A stretch of 64,000 bases of DNA from Treponema bryantii (GCF_036492245.1 NZ_AP025286.1:2728001-2792000), one strand, 5' to 3'; shown: positions 15,758 through 24,731, counted from the stretch's first letter. The notes: generated by a model from the sequence alone, not told the origin. Program-made: numbers and translations.

Positions 15758-16933
15758 ATGGCAAGAGTGTACAATTTTAGTGCGGGACCTAGCTGCCTGC
15801 CGGAAGAAGTTTTGCAGGCATGTGCTGCAGAGATGATGGATTATAATGGAACTGGTCAGTCAGTAATGGAAATGAGTCACCGCTCTAAGGCTTATGAGCC
15901 AATCATTCAGGATGCTGAAGCTATGGTTCGCAAGTTGATGAACGTGCCAGACAACTACAAGGTTCTTTTTGTTCAGGGTGGTGGTTCTACTCAGTTCGCA
16001 ATGGTTGCTGAAAACCTCGGAATCCACACAGGAAAAGCTGCTTACATCGAAACTGGTGTTTGGGCAAAAAAAGCTGCTGCTGAAGCTAAAAAACTTGGCG
16101 TAGAAGTTGATATCATCGCTTCTTCAAAAGACAAGAACTACTCTTATATTCCAAAGGTTGAAAAGATTGAAGGCGACTATGATTACGCTTACATCTGCTT
16201 CAACAACACAATCATGGGAACACACTACGAGTACATTCCAGACACAGGAAACATTCCACTCGTTGCAGATATTTCTTCATGCGTTTTGAGCGAACCACTC
16301 GACGTTTCTAAGTTCGGCTTGCTTTTTGCAGGTGCTCAGAAGAACCTCGCTCCAGCTGGTGTTACTCTCGTAATCATCCGCGAAGATTTGATTCCTGAAG
16401 TTGAAAACTGCCGTGCTGGTACACCAACTATGCTCGCTTACAAGACACACGCAGACAACGATTCTATGTACAATACACCTCCATGCTACACAATCTATGT
16501 ACTTGGAAAGGTTCTTCACTGGCTCGAAGCAAATGGCGGAGCAGAAGGAATGCTCAAACGTAATAAGGAAAAGGCTGAATACCTTTATAACTACCTCGAC
16601 AACAACGAAGGGAACTTCTATCACACAACAACAGAAGTTGGAAGCCGATCTTTGATGAACGTTACATTCCTTACAAAATACTCTACTGCAGAAACTTCAT
16701 CTGCTGGTAAAAAAGACGAAGCTGACCGTACAGAAACAGAAAAAGCAGCTCTCGCAAAAGAAAAGGAAATCAACGACAAGTTCGTAAAAGAAGCTGCTGC
16801 AGCAGGTCTCGTAAACCTTAAGGGACATCGCCTTGTTGGTGGTATGCGCGCATCAATCTACAATGCAATGACTCTCGACGGAGTTAAGGCACTTGTTGAG
16901 TTCATGAAGAAGTTCGCTAAGGAGAATGCATAA
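15758..16933 (+). CDS. serC: Phosphoserine aminotransferase
   Basis: This 391-residue PLP enzyme makes 3-phosphoserine from 3-phosphohydroxypyruvate and glutamate. The start YNFSAGPSCLP, VQGGGSTQF and the PLP lysine in GAQKNLAPAG (Lys195) identify SerC. It is about 30 residues longer than usual because of a Lys/Glu/Ala-rich insertion after FLTKYST (about residues 308-342), just before the C-terminal KGHRLVGGMRASIYNA block. Codon choice is strongly biased, as in highly expressed genes. The stop overlaps the serA start by one base. Confidence 0.94.
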   Translation: MARVYNFSAGPSCLPEEVLQACAAEMMDYNGTGQSVMEMSHRSKAYEPIIQDAEAMVRKLMNVPDNYKVLFVQGGGSTQFAMVAENLGIHTGKAAYIETGVWAKKAAAEAKKLGVEVDIIASSKDKNYSYIPKVEKIEGDYDYAYICFNNTIMGTHYEYIPDTGNIPLVADISSCVLSEPLDVSKFGLLFAGAQKNLAPAGVTLVIIREDLIPEVENCRAGTPTMLAYKTHADNDSMYNTPPCYTIYVLGKVLHWLEANGGAEGMLKRNKEKAEYLYNYLDNNEGNFYHTTTEVGSRSLMNVTFLTKYSTAETSSAGKKDEADRTETEKAALAKEKEINDKFVKEAAAAGLVNLKGHRLVGGMRASIYNAMTLDGVKALVEFMKKFAKENA

Positions 16934-18114
16934 TGAGTTTCAAGATTCAGACATTAAATAAGATTGCTTCAGTTGGTCTCAACCAGCTCGACCGCGATAA
17001 TTATGAAATCGCATCAGAAATCAACAATCCGGATGCTATTCTTGTACGTTCTGCAGATATGCACGAAATGCAGCTTTCAGACAATGTAAAGGCTGTTGCA
17101 CGCGCAGGTGCAGGTACAAACAATATCCCAATCCCAGAGCTTACAGAAAAAGGTGTTGTTGTATTCAACACTCCTGGAGCTAACGCAAACGCAGTAAAAG
17201 AACTTGTAATTCTTTCACTTTTGCTTTCTAGCCGCCCTGTAATCGATGCTAACAAATGGGCAAAAGGTCTTTCTGGAAAAGGCGACGAGATTCCTGATCT
17301 CGCAGAAAAAGGAAAGAGCCAGTTTGTTGGTCCAGAATTGATGGGAAAAACACTCGGTGTAATCGGTCTTGGTGCTATCGGTGCTATGGTTGCTAACCTC
17401 GCCCTCCATTTTGGTATGGACGTTTGGGGTTACGACCCATTCCTTTCTGTAAACGCAGCTCTTAAGCTCGACAAGAAAGTTAAGATTGCTGAAACTTTGG
17501 ACAGCCTCTATGCTAAGTGTGATTACCTTACAATCCACGTTCCACAGACAAACGACACCAAGGGAATGATCAACGCTGCTTCTATTAAGAACATGAAAGA
17601 CGGTGTAAGAATCATCAACATCGCTCGTGGTGGTCTTGTAAACAATGCAGACATCATCGCAGCTCTCGACAGCGGAAAAGTTTCTGCTCTCATTACAGAC
17701 TTCGCTGCAGAAGAACTCTTGAACCATCCAAAAGTTGTTTGTATGCCACACCTCGGAGCTTCAACTCCAGAAGCAGAAGACAACTGTGCTATCATGGCAG
17801 CTGCTCAGCTCAAGGACTTCCTCGAGAACGGAAATATCGTAAACTCTGTAAACTTCCCTAAGACAGTTACAGACAACCCAATTCCAGCAGGTGGAACACG
17901 TCTTTGTATCAGTCACAAAAACATTCCTGATACAATCTCTAAGTTCACAACAATCCTTGGTGAAGCAAAGTTGAACATTTCTTCTTTCATCAACCAGGCA
18001 CGCGGCGACGTAGCTTACAACATCATCGACGTAGACGGTGTTGTAACAGATGACATCATCGCTAAACTCGCAGCATGTGACACTGTAAACAGAGTTCGCC
18101 CAATTTTCGGCTAA
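16933..18114 (+). CDS. serA: D-3-phosphoglycerate dehydrogenase
   Basis: This 393-residue enzyme oxidises 3-phosphoglycerate to 3-phosphohydroxypyruvate with NAD, the first step of serine synthesis. It has the dehydrogenase motifs ARAGAGTNNIP, the Rossmann GLGAIGAMVAN, NIARGGLVNN, and MPHLGAST with the catalytic His. A C-terminal ACT domain (about residues 318-393) suggests serine feedback control. The gene joins serC in a TAATG overlap, and serine feeds the cysK pathway encoded earlier in the window. Confidence 0.95.
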   Translation: MSFKIQTLNKIASVGLNQLDRDNYEIASEINNPDAILVRSADMHEMQLSDNVKAVARAGAGTNNIPIPELTEKGVVVFNTPGANANAVKELVILSLLLSSRPVIDANKWAKGLSGKGDEIPDLAEKGKSQFVGPELMGKTLGVIGLGAIGAMVANLALHFGMDVWGYDPFLSVNAALKLDKKVKIAETLDSLYAKCDYLTIHVPQTNDTKGMINAASIKNMKDGVRIINIARGGLVNNADIIAALDSGKVSALITDFAAEELLNHPKVVCMPHLGASTPEAEDNCAIMAAAQLKDFLENGNIVNSVNFPKTVTDNPIPAGGTRLCISHKNIPDTISKFTTILGEAKLNISSFINQARGDVAYNIIDVDGVVTDDIIAKLAACDTVNRVRPIFG

Positions 18115-18151
18115 TTCAGTGAATTAAAAATATAAAGTCATATAAAACCTT

Positions 18152-18186
18152 AACAGCAGAGCCGCAAGACTCTGCTGTTTTTTTTC
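18152..18186 (+). terminator. Rho-independent terminator after serA
   Basis: AACAGCAGAG (18152-18161) and CTCTGCTGTT (18170-18179) form a perfect ten-base stem with an eight-base loop and a T-run. It lies just before the 3' end of the convergent MerR-like gene. Confidence 0.9.
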
Positions 18187-18194
18187 CTGAAAAA

Positions 18195-18632
18195 CTATTC
18201 CTTTTTATACCATCCGTTTATCGAATCCATAACAAAATCTTCAGGTCCAGAAATGATGATGCGTGTATTTTTACCATGCTTTTCATATTTTAAGACAGCA
18301 TCGGCACAGTTGTTCATCGCATTGCAAAAATACTCGGAAAGTTCATCAGCTTCATCATCTTCCATTACAAAATCCAGAATAGAACAGATTCTGTTAGTTT
18401 TCTTTTCTGCATCTGCCATAAAATCATAAACGACAGCATTTGCCTTTGATTTTATACCGGGTACAACATTCGGATTTGAAAGAAATGCGCCTATTTCTTC
18501 AGGGGTAAACTGCCAGATTCCATCAATTTTTTCACCCTTAAGATGACCCATCGAAATATAGTTTCTGAGAGAACGGGTTGTAAAACCAGAAATAACCGCC
18601 AGTTCATTGATATTATAATAATTCTTTTCCAT
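18195..18632 (-). CDS. MerR-like helix-turn-helix regulator
   Basis: This 145-residue protein opens with a MerR-type DNA-binding domain: YYNINELAVISGFTTRSLRNYISMGHLKG matches the family's first helices and wing, followed by FTPEEIGAFL. The remaining 80 residues are acidic with two Cys and no recognisable effector-binding fold. An AAAGGAG Shine-Dalgarno sequence precedes the start, and a near-consensus promoter lies about 60 bases upstream. It lies downstream of the large sigma-factor gene on the same strand. The target is unknown. Confidence 0.75.
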   Translation of the reverse strand: MEKNYYNINELAVISGFTTRSLRNYISMGHLKGEKIDGIWQFTPEEIGAFLSNPNVVPGIKSKANAVVYDFMADAEKKTNRICSILDFVMEDDEADELSEYFCNAMNNCADAVLKYEKHGKNTRIIISGPEDFVMDSINGWYKKE

Positions 18633-18690
18633 AGTAATTCTCCTTTGCCCGCTTTTTTTTGCGAGCCGTTTTGTCCCGGGAACTACATTT

Positions 18691-18719
18691 AGTATAATTC
18701 AGACACACACTGGAATCAA
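18691..18719 (-). promoter_or_regulatory. Promoter of the MerR-like gene
   Basis: On the minus strand TTGATT (18714-18719), 17 bases, and TATACT (18691-18696) form a good promoter between the sigma-factor gene and the MerR-like gene. Confidence 0.6.
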
Positions 18720-18759
18720 TTTGAAATATGACGAGTTTTTCATAGCAAAAGGCGCCACC

Positions 18760-20484
18760 CTATTTCAGCTCCTTTCCAAGACAGATTATCATTGCAGGAA
18801 CCGGCTCATTATTGCTGGCAAACTCATTTTTATACCAGCGGTTCCAGGCCCCCTGATAGAGCAGTGCCATAACAAAGGCATCTGCACATTGCTGATATTT
18901 CATATAATCAGGAATCAGTTTCTTTAAGTGATTTGGAACTTCAACAGGCTTTACAAAAAGTTCTTCTAATTCTGAATGAAACTTTTTGCAGAAATCCAGA
19001 ATTGATTCATGGAAAATTGTTTTGAATAAAACTTCTCGATCTTTATAAGATAAAACAGGTATATTCAAAACTTGAGTATAGTGCCCTTCTCCAGAATTAT
19101 CTGAATCAATTTCTTTTCCAATAAAATTATATTTTTCATAGTTTTCAATGACTTTCGTATCGAAGAATCTTGGCTCTATCAAAGGAATATCACTTTCTTC
19201 TTTAGCATAAAGAGCATAACACATCTGCAAAAATTGTAACTCATTTAAAGGCCAGCATTGGCTATAAGTCCAGCCGGCTGCTACATCATAACCATATAAT
19301 CTGATATCTTCAAAGTTCTTATACTGACCAATAATAACCGTATGAGGACCATTTAATTTACAAAGAGTATGTCCTGTAACATAATCCCAGTCAGTTTTGT
19401 AATCAATTGAAGTTTGAAAACCATAAGCATAGCCTCGCCACTTTGCATCATGCAATACTTTCATTGTATCAAGTTCTGATGTTATTTGAGCTGAAATTTC
19501 GCGGACAGCTTCATGAATAATAAAGATAGCAGAAAACTGAATCAAACTAGCTTTTTGTCGTTCATTCATCTTTTTATAACAATCTAACTGACGAATTCGG
19601 TCAAGATATGTTTCAAGCTCACACCACATTTTCTGTGCATTTTTTTCTGCAAGAGCTTTATCATGATCATAAGCATTATCTTTTTCTTCTTGAGTAATAA
19701 TAATAAAGCTTGTGTAAACCTTATCTCCCTTGCGTGCCATTAAATCATATGAAATCAGTTCTTCAACAATAGGCTCAATATAAGCTGCAGAAATACCCAG
19801 TCCCTGTGAAAGTTCAGTAATTGTCAATGGTTTCTTATAAGCCATAATCAGAATATTCTGATGAATTAGATGGGAACTGTTATTTATATAGCTGACAGGA
19901 CACCCTGTCTCTGTTTCTCCATACACCCACACATGCAGCAACTCCGGCTCATAACTCTGTTTTTCGTACTTTTCCATTTCATTCTCCAGTTTGGCTTTAA
20001 CATTCATACGAGCGGTGTTCAGGCGGGATTTTACCGTGTTGGCATTTACGTCCAGTTCGTCTGCAATTGACTGCAAATCCTGGCCATGGATAAAATGACG
20101 AACTAAAACTTCACGGTAATTTTTAGAAAGCTGAGCAATTATGCGGCGGACATTTTCTTCATTTTCTTTTCTGATGATTTTTTCCAGCGCAGTCTCCTGC
20201 CCTTCTTCCTTGCCGGCAATTTCAAAATCCGGAATTACACCATAAGAAATGACAGGCTTTGAATATTTTGAACGTAGAAAATCATTAAACTTATGATTCA
20301 AAATGCCAGAAAGATAAGTCTTCGGATTTTCAATTTTCGTACCGTTTTCCAACGCAACGATAGCACTTATCAGAGTCTCCGAAACAAGATCCTCAGCCTG
20401 CTCAAAGTTATTAGTTTTACTAAGAGCAAGCTTCAGAAGATATTCGCCATAATCAAATAAGTGCATTTCGTTGTTGCTGTTCAT
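18760..20484 (-). CDS. ECF-type sigma factor with a large C-terminal extension
   Basis: This 574-residue protein begins as a sigma-70 ECF factor. Region 2 lies at about residues 10-80 (FEQAEDLVSETLISAI, NPKTYLSGILNHKFNDFLR). Region 4 lies at about 118-168 (LSKNYREVLVRHFIHGQDLQSIADEL, ANTVKSRL). The other 400 residues match no family I can name: a short winged-helix-like stretch (KPLTITELSQGLGISAAYIEPIVEELI), then an all-alpha and mixed region rich in Trp and Tyr. ECF factors usually end near residue 200, so the extension probably controls activity or senses a ligand. No anti-sigma gene is adjacent. There is no clear Shine-Dalgarno sequence. Confidence 0.8.
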   Translation of the reverse strand: MNSNNEMHLFDYGEYLLKLALSKTNNFEQAEDLVSETLISAIVALENGTKIENPKTYLSGILNHKFNDFLRSKYSKPVISYGVIPDFEIAGKEEGQETALEKIIRKENEENVRRIIAQLSKNYREVLVRHFIHGQDLQSIADELDVNANTVKSRLNTARMNVKAKLENEMEKYEKQSYEPELLHVWVYGETETGCPVSYINNSSHLIHQNILIMAYKKPLTITELSQGLGISAAYIEPIVEELISYDLMARKGDKVYTSFIIITQEEKDNAYDHDKALAEKNAQKMWCELETYLDRIRQLDCYKKMNERQKASLIQFSAIFIIHEAVREISAQITSELDTMKVLHDAKWRGYAYGFQTSIDYKTDWDYVTGHTLCKLNGPHTVIIGQYKNFEDIRLYGYDVAAGWTYSQCWPLNELQFLQMCYALYAKEESDIPLIEPRFFDTKVIENYEKYNFIGKEIDSDNSGEGHYTQVLNIPVLSYKDREVLFKTIFHESILDFCKKFHSELEELFVKPVEVPNHLKKLIPDYMKYQQCADAFVMALLYQGAWNRWYKNEFASNNEPVPAMIICLGKELK

Positions 20485-20493
20485 TTTTCTAGT

Positions 20494-20521
20494 CTACCAT
20501 TTTTCTCGTATATAATGGTAG
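20494..20521. promoter_or_regulatory. Inverted repeat before the sigma-factor gene
   Basis: CTACCATT (20494-20501) and AATGGTAG (20514-20521) are perfect eight-base arms 12 bases apart, ten bases before the sigma-factor start. A TATA-like box lies in the spacer. It could be an autoregulatory operator or a short 5' hairpin. Confidence 0.45.
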
Positions 20522-20566
20522 TCGTAAAAAAGAGAAAATGGGTCGGTGAATTATAATTTTTTTCTA

Positions 20567-21007
20567 TCACATCAACCTTACATCAAAAGAAAAATCATGC
20601 ACCTCATTGATAAAAACCTTTTTAAAATCATCATGAAGCGGATTCAAAATCAGATTATATTCGCCTTCATATTCATAGGGAAGAATAACTGAAGGAACTT
20701 TGAGCATGAGACTGCTTTTTTCTTTGAGCCAGTTTGTACCATATTCTACTTCAGTTGTATCAGGAGGAAGTTTTAAGATTTTCATTGATAGAATGGAATC
20801 TGGAACATATATAGAGGCATAAGCCATGTTTACAGGAGGCATTGATTTATCTGTATGAACAAGAATTTCAAGAGCAGCAAGAGACAGTGAAGATGAGGTA
20901 TACAACGCTGGATAACCTTTTTCATTCCAGCGCCCGCCAAAAAGCTCTGCACCTCTACCCGATAAATTTTCTATGCGTTCTTTGCGTGCAATTCTGAATA
21001 CAATCAT
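20567..21007 (-). CDS. RES-domain toxin
   Basis: This 146-residue protein matches the RES fold of type II toxins that degrade NAD+. It has the N-terminal VFRIARKERIENLSGRGAELFGGRW block with the conserved Arg, YTSSSLSLAALEILVH with the Glu, and a late Ser/Asn region (YNLILNP). The start ATG overlaps the antitoxin stop by four bases, which is the normal antitoxin-toxin arrangement. All visible motifs look intact, so it is probably functional. Confidence 0.85.
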   Translation of the reverse strand: MIVFRIARKERIENLSGRGAELFGGRWNEKGYPALYTSSSLSLAALEILVHTDKSMPPVNMAYASIYVPDSILSMKILKLPPDTTEVEYGTNWLKEKSSLMLKVPSVILPYEYEGEYNLILNPLHDDFKKVFINEVHDFSFDVRLM

Positions 21008-21396
21008 GAGAACACACCGTATTCAATACGGCCAAGAATATCCATTACTTCTTCTGCACCAAAGCGGGAACTCATTGCCTGTACAGGAGTTATCCCACCC
21101 AGAACATTATTCGGTGATTTCAGCCATTTTACGGCATTTTCCTGAGAGCCAAAAATCTCCTTTGCTTTTTCGTAAGCTCTCATGAGGGAAATAGTTACTT
21201 CTGCTGCCTGCTGAGGAATATTCTGATCTGGTTTTAGTCGTGAAAGAGTTCGTGCACTTGTACCTGCAATACCTGCAAAATCTTTATCTGTGTACTTAAA
21301 AATTACATGAACAAAGCTGTTGTATTCATTTTTTTGAACTCCATTAACTGCCATCATACGACAATTTACAGGTGTATATTGTTTTGGTTTATTCAT
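21004..21396 (-). CDS. Xre/MbcA/ParS-type antitoxin (DUF2384)
   Basis: This 130-residue antitoxin partners the RES toxin. It has a Xre-like N-terminal part with FAGIAGTSARTLSRLKPDQNIPQQAAEV, then the toxin-binding domain with EIFGSQENAVKWLKSPNNVLGGITPVQAM, the hallmark of the ParS/MbcA group. The ATG at 21396 has a GGAGG Shine-Dalgarno sequence five bases away; a GTG six bases further upstream overlaps that sequence and is rejected. The promoter carries two operator repeats. Confidence 0.88.
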   Translation of the reverse strand: MNKPKQYTPVNCRMMAVNGVQKNEYNSFVHVIFKYTDKDFAGIAGTSARTLSRLKPDQNIPQQAAEVTISLMRAYEKAKEIFGSQENAVKWLKSPNNVLGGITPVQAMSSRFGAEEVMDILGRIEYGVFS

Positions 21397-21418
21397 AAGC
21401 ACCTCCAGACAAAAAAAA

Positions 21419-21463
21419 CGCCAACTGACGTCTATTATAACGCCAATTGACGCTTATAAGCAA
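21419..21463 (-). promoter_or_regulatory. Toxin-antitoxin promoter with two operator repeats
   Basis: CGCCAACTGACG (21419-21430) and CGCCAATTGACG (21441-21452) repeat with a 22-base period, about two helix turns. Each is nearly palindromic (CGYCAATTGRCG). On the minus strand TTGCTT (21458-21463), 18 bases, and TATAAT (21434-21439) form the promoter, with the operators on both sides of the -10 box. This fits autorepression by the antitoxin complex. Confidence 0.65.
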
Positions 21464-21520
21464 GTTATTTATTTTTCAAAAAAAAAAACAATCTTTATAT
21501 CTAAACAAGGCAGAGTTCCC

Positions 21521-21549
21521 TTGCGGGTATGTTTCCTTTTTTGTATAGT
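21521..21549 (+). promoter_or_regulatory. Promoter of the first DUF285 lipoprotein gene
   Basis: TTGCGG (21521-21526), 17 bases, and TATAGT (21544-21549) precede a GGAG Shine-Dalgarno sequence. The -10 box onward is copied before the second lipoprotein gene, but the -35 box is not. Confidence 0.55.
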
Positions 21550-21573
21550 AGAATTAAAAAGGAGATTTATAAA

Positions 21574-22863
21574 ATGAAAAACTATTTCAAAAATTTCGCC
21601 GCACTTGCCCTAAGTGTTTTGCTGGTTGCCGGAATTACAGCTTGTAATAATGAGTTTGAATCAGGCAATATTAACGAAGCCCAAAAAGTTCAGATAATCC
21701 TCGACAACGACTTTGTTACCATCAGAATGGTAAATAATGACGCCCGAACCATAACAGAGCAGGTTCCCTACACAAAAAAGGACTGGGCCTACAGTACCAC
21801 AACAGTTACCTATGGCGGAGTTAGTGACACAACAGAGTTTTACAGCAAAAACTCAAGCATTAATGTAGAATGTAAAAAAGAAGGCGAATACACCTTTCAG
21901 TCTTCAGCCTACAAGGCAGACAAAGAGACTATTATTGCCACCTCTGATCCAGTAATTAAAAATATTACCCCTGCCAATGGTAATTCTGATTTGACCATAA
22001 CCTATACAAATTTCGAAAGTTATGAAGTAACCATCGGCGTAACAGGGACAATTGAAAACCAGTGGGGGGAACAGAAAGAAAACATCGCTCTTTTATCTAA
22101 AGACTGGTTCGAAAATGAAAATGCACCTTCAAAAGAAAAAATAAAGTCTATCAGTTTTATCAAAAATGCAAATACCGTATCCTTCACAAAAGCATGGTCT
22201 GGAGGAGAAAACGTTACAGTTTATTATAATTCAAATAATGAAAGCATAGTTGTTTCTGCTGCAGAGCGTACAATTGTTGCGCCAAAAGATTGTTCATTAC
22301 TTTTTGATGGTTTTAAACACGCAAAATCTATAGATTTGAAAAATTTTGATACATCAAATGTAACTAGCATGCGTGCTATGTTTTTCGGCTGCTATAGACT
22401 TACTTCTCTCGATTTAAGTAATTTTGACACATCAAAGGTTACTAGTATGGAAAGTATGTTTTTCGGTTGCTCAGGACTTACTACTCTTGATGTAAGTAAT
22501 TTTGATACTTCTAATGTTACTAGTATGGTTACTATGTTTTACAATTGCGCAAATCTTACGATTCTTGATTTAAGCAATTTTGATACTTCTAATGTTACCA
22601 ATATGAACAGCATGTTCATGTCTTGTTGTAATTTAAAAACTCTTGACGTAAGCAACTTTGACACTTCAAAAGTTACCGATATGAGTTATATGTTCTATTA
22701 CTGTCATAATATTAAAACTCTTGATTTAAGAAATTTTGATACTTCAAATGTTACTAGTTATGCATCAATGTTTGAGGAATGCAATAGTCTTGACGTAACT
22801 TACAATCCAGCCACATGGACACTACGCACAGACTGGGCAGGAGTAACTTTTATAGAAGAATAG
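21574..22863 (+). CDS. BspA-like/DUF285 repeat surface lipoprotein, copy 1
   Basis: This 429-residue lipoprotein has a signal peptide ending in a GITAC lipobox. A region of about 200 residues follows that I cannot assign. Six DUF285 (BspA-type) repeats of about 26 residues then follow, with the core LDLSNFDTSNVTSMxxMFxxC. Such proteins are usually exposed on the surface and bind host or bacterial partners. The ATG at 21574 follows GGAGATTTATAAA; an upstream in-frame ATG would translate the promoter. It and the next gene are a tandem duplication with nearly identical leaders. Confidence 0.85.
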   Translation: MKNYFKNFAALALSVLLVAGITACNNEFESGNINEAQKVQIILDNDFVTIRMVNNDARTITEQVPYTKKDWAYSTTTVTYGGVSDTTEFYSKNSSINVECKKEGEYTFQSSAYKADKETIIATSDPVIKNITPANGNSDLTITYTNFESYEVTIGVTGTIENQWGEQKENIALLSKDWFENENAPSKEKIKSISFIKNANTVSFTKAWSGGENVTVYYNSNNESIVVSAAERTIVAPKDCSLLFDGFKHAKSIDLKNFDTSNVTSMRAMFFGCYRLTSLDLSNFDTSKVTSMESMFFGCSGLTTLDVSNFDTSNVTSMVTMFYNCANLTILDLSNFDTSNVTNMNSMFMSCCNLKTLDVSNFDTSKVTDMSYMFYYCHNIKTLDLRNFDTSNVTSYASMFEECNSLDVTYNPATWTLRTDWAGVTFIEE

Positions 22864-22902
22864 CATCTTTTGTATAGTAGAATTAAAAAGGAGATTTATA
22901 AA

Positions 22903-24669
22903 ATGAAAAACTATTTCAAAAATTTCGCCGCACTTGCCCTAAGTGTTTTGCTGGTTGCCGGAATTACAGCTTGTAATAATGAGATTGAATCAGGCAATAT
23001 CAACAAAGCCTCAAAAAGTCAGATAATCCTCGACAACGACTTTGTTACCATCAGAATGGTAAATAATGAAGCCCGCGCCATAACAGAGCAGATTCCTTAT
23101 ACAAAAGAGGACTGGGCCTACAGCACTACAGAAGTTATCTATGACGGAGTTAGTGCCACAACCGAGTTTTACAGCAAAAACTCAAGCATTAATGTAGAAT
23201 GTAAAAAAGAAGGCGAATACACCTTTAAGTCTACAGCCTACAAGGCAGATAAAGAGACTATTATTGCCACCTCTGATCCAGTAATTAAAAATGTTACCTT
23301 TGCCAATGGCGATTTTGATTTGACCATAACCTATACAAATTTCGAAAGTTACGAAGTTACAGCAGGCGTAACAGTAACAATAGAAAACAAGTGGGAGAAA
23401 GAAACTGCAATTTTATCTAAAAACTGGTTTAATAACAAAAATGCACCTTCAAAATCGAGTGTAAAGTCTATCAGTTTTATCAAAAAAGCTTATACAGGTC
23501 CCTTTACCAAAACATGGTCTGGAGGAGAAAACGTTACAGTTTATTATAATTCAAATGATGGAAGTATAGTTGTTTCTGCTGCAGGTCTTACTATTTTTGC
23601 GCCAAAAGATTGTTCAGGATTTTTTAATGCTTTTCAATGCGTAGAATCTATAGATTTGAAAAATTTTGATACTTCTAATGTTACTAGTATGAGAAGAATG
23701 TTCGGTTCATCTAATGGTTTGAGTTGCGTAAATCTTACAACTCTTGATGTAAGCAATTTTGATACTTATAATGTTACTGACATGAGCGAAATGTTCCATA
23801 ACTGCGTAAATCTTACACCCCTTGATGTAAGCAACTTTGATACTTCTAATGTTACCAATATGTGTCGTATGTTCTATAACTGTTATGATATTAGAACTCT
23901 TGATTTAAGAAATTTTGATACTTCTAATGTTACCAATATGGTCGAAATGTTTACCTCTTGTCGAAATCTTGATAGTCTTGACTTAAGTAATTTTGATACC
24001 TCTAATGTTACCTATATGTCCCAAATGTTTAGCCAATGTGGTATTGCTAGTCTTGACTTAAGTAATTTTGATACTTCAAAAGTTAGCAATATGTACGGCA
24101 TGTTTTTCGATTGTCGAAATCTTGCAAGTCTTGACGTAAGTAATTTTGATACTTCTAATGTTACCGATATGTCCTACATGTTTTGCCAATGTGATAAACT
24201 TGCTAGTCTTGACGTAAGTAATTTTGACACCTCAAAGGTTACTAGTATGGATGGTATGTTTTCCGGTTGCTCAGGACTTACTACTCTTGACTTAAGTAAT
24301 TTTAATACTTCTAATGTTACCAATATGTCCAGCATGTTTAACAATTGTAGTAAACTTGCTAATCTTGACTTAAGTAATTTTGACACTTCTAATGTTACCA
24401 ATATGGCCAACATGTTCACGCATTGTTGTGATTTAAAAACTCTTGACGTAAGCACTTTTGACACTTCAAAAGTTACCGATATGAGTTATATGTTCTATAA
24501 CTGTCATAATCTTAAAACTCTTGATTTAAGAAATTTTGATACTTCTAGTGTTACACGTAAAGATTCGATGTTTTATTTGTTCGTTAATACCTTAAAAGTA
24601 ATTTACACCCCAGCCACTTGGACATTAGGCACAGACTGGCCATCAGGAATTACTTTTACAACAAAATAG
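22903..24669 (+). CDS. BspA-like/DUF285 repeat surface lipoprotein, copy 2
   Basis: This 588-residue paralogue of the preceding gene has a nearly identical signal peptide and lipobox (GITAC) and a similar 200-residue N-terminal region. It carries twelve DUF285 repeats against six in copy 1. The repeats keep the LDxSNFDTSNVT core and vary at the positions around MF and Cys. The leader from TTTTGTATAGTAG through the first 100 coding bases is almost unchanged from copy 1, showing recent duplication. A bidirectional terminator follows. Confidence 0.85.
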   Translation: MKNYFKNFAALALSVLLVAGITACNNEIESGNINKASKSQIILDNDFVTIRMVNNEARAITEQIPYTKEDWAYSTTEVIYDGVSATTEFYSKNSSINVECKKEGEYTFKSTAYKADKETIIATSDPVIKNVTFANGDFDLTITYTNFESYEVTAGVTVTIENKWEKETAILSKNWFNNKNAPSKSSVKSISFIKKAYTGPFTKTWSGGENVTVYYNSNDGSIVVSAAGLTIFAPKDCSGFFNAFQCVESIDLKNFDTSNVTSMRRMFGSSNGLSCVNLTTLDVSNFDTYNVTDMSEMFHNCVNLTPLDVSNFDTSNVTNMCRMFYNCYDIRTLDLRNFDTSNVTNMVEMFTSCRNLDSLDLSNFDTSNVTYMSQMFSQCGIASLDLSNFDTSKVSNMYGMFFDCRNLASLDVSNFDTSNVTDMSYMFCQCDKLASLDVSNFDTSKVTSMDGMFSGCSGLTTLDLSNFNTSNVTNMSSMFNNCSKLANLDLSNFDTSNVTNMANMFTHCCDLKTLDVSTFDTSKVTDMSYMFYNCHNLKTLDLRNFDTSSVTRKDSMFYLFVNTLKVIYTPATWTLGTDWPSGITFTTK

Positions 24670-24702
24670 GACAATCATCCATTAATTCGATTCCAAATCG
24701 TA

Positions 24703-24731
24703 AACGGGCAAGAACTCTGTTCTTGCCCGTT
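24703..24731. terminator. Bidirectional terminator
   Basis: AACGGGCAAGAA (24703-24714) and TTCTTGCCCGTT (24720-24731) form a perfect 12-base stem with a five-base loop. It separates the lipoprotein gene from the convergent small gene and could serve both strands. Confidence 0.8.

Noticed and set aside
17215-17751. Antisense frame of 178 codons opposite serA
   Set aside because: It shadows a strongly codon-biased gene with clear SerA motifs, and no start signal was seen.
23640-24560. Regular short DNA repeats that could suggest a CRISPR-like array
   Set aside because: The 78-base periodicity is in frame and encodes DUF285 protein repeats; there are no unique spacers and no cas genes.
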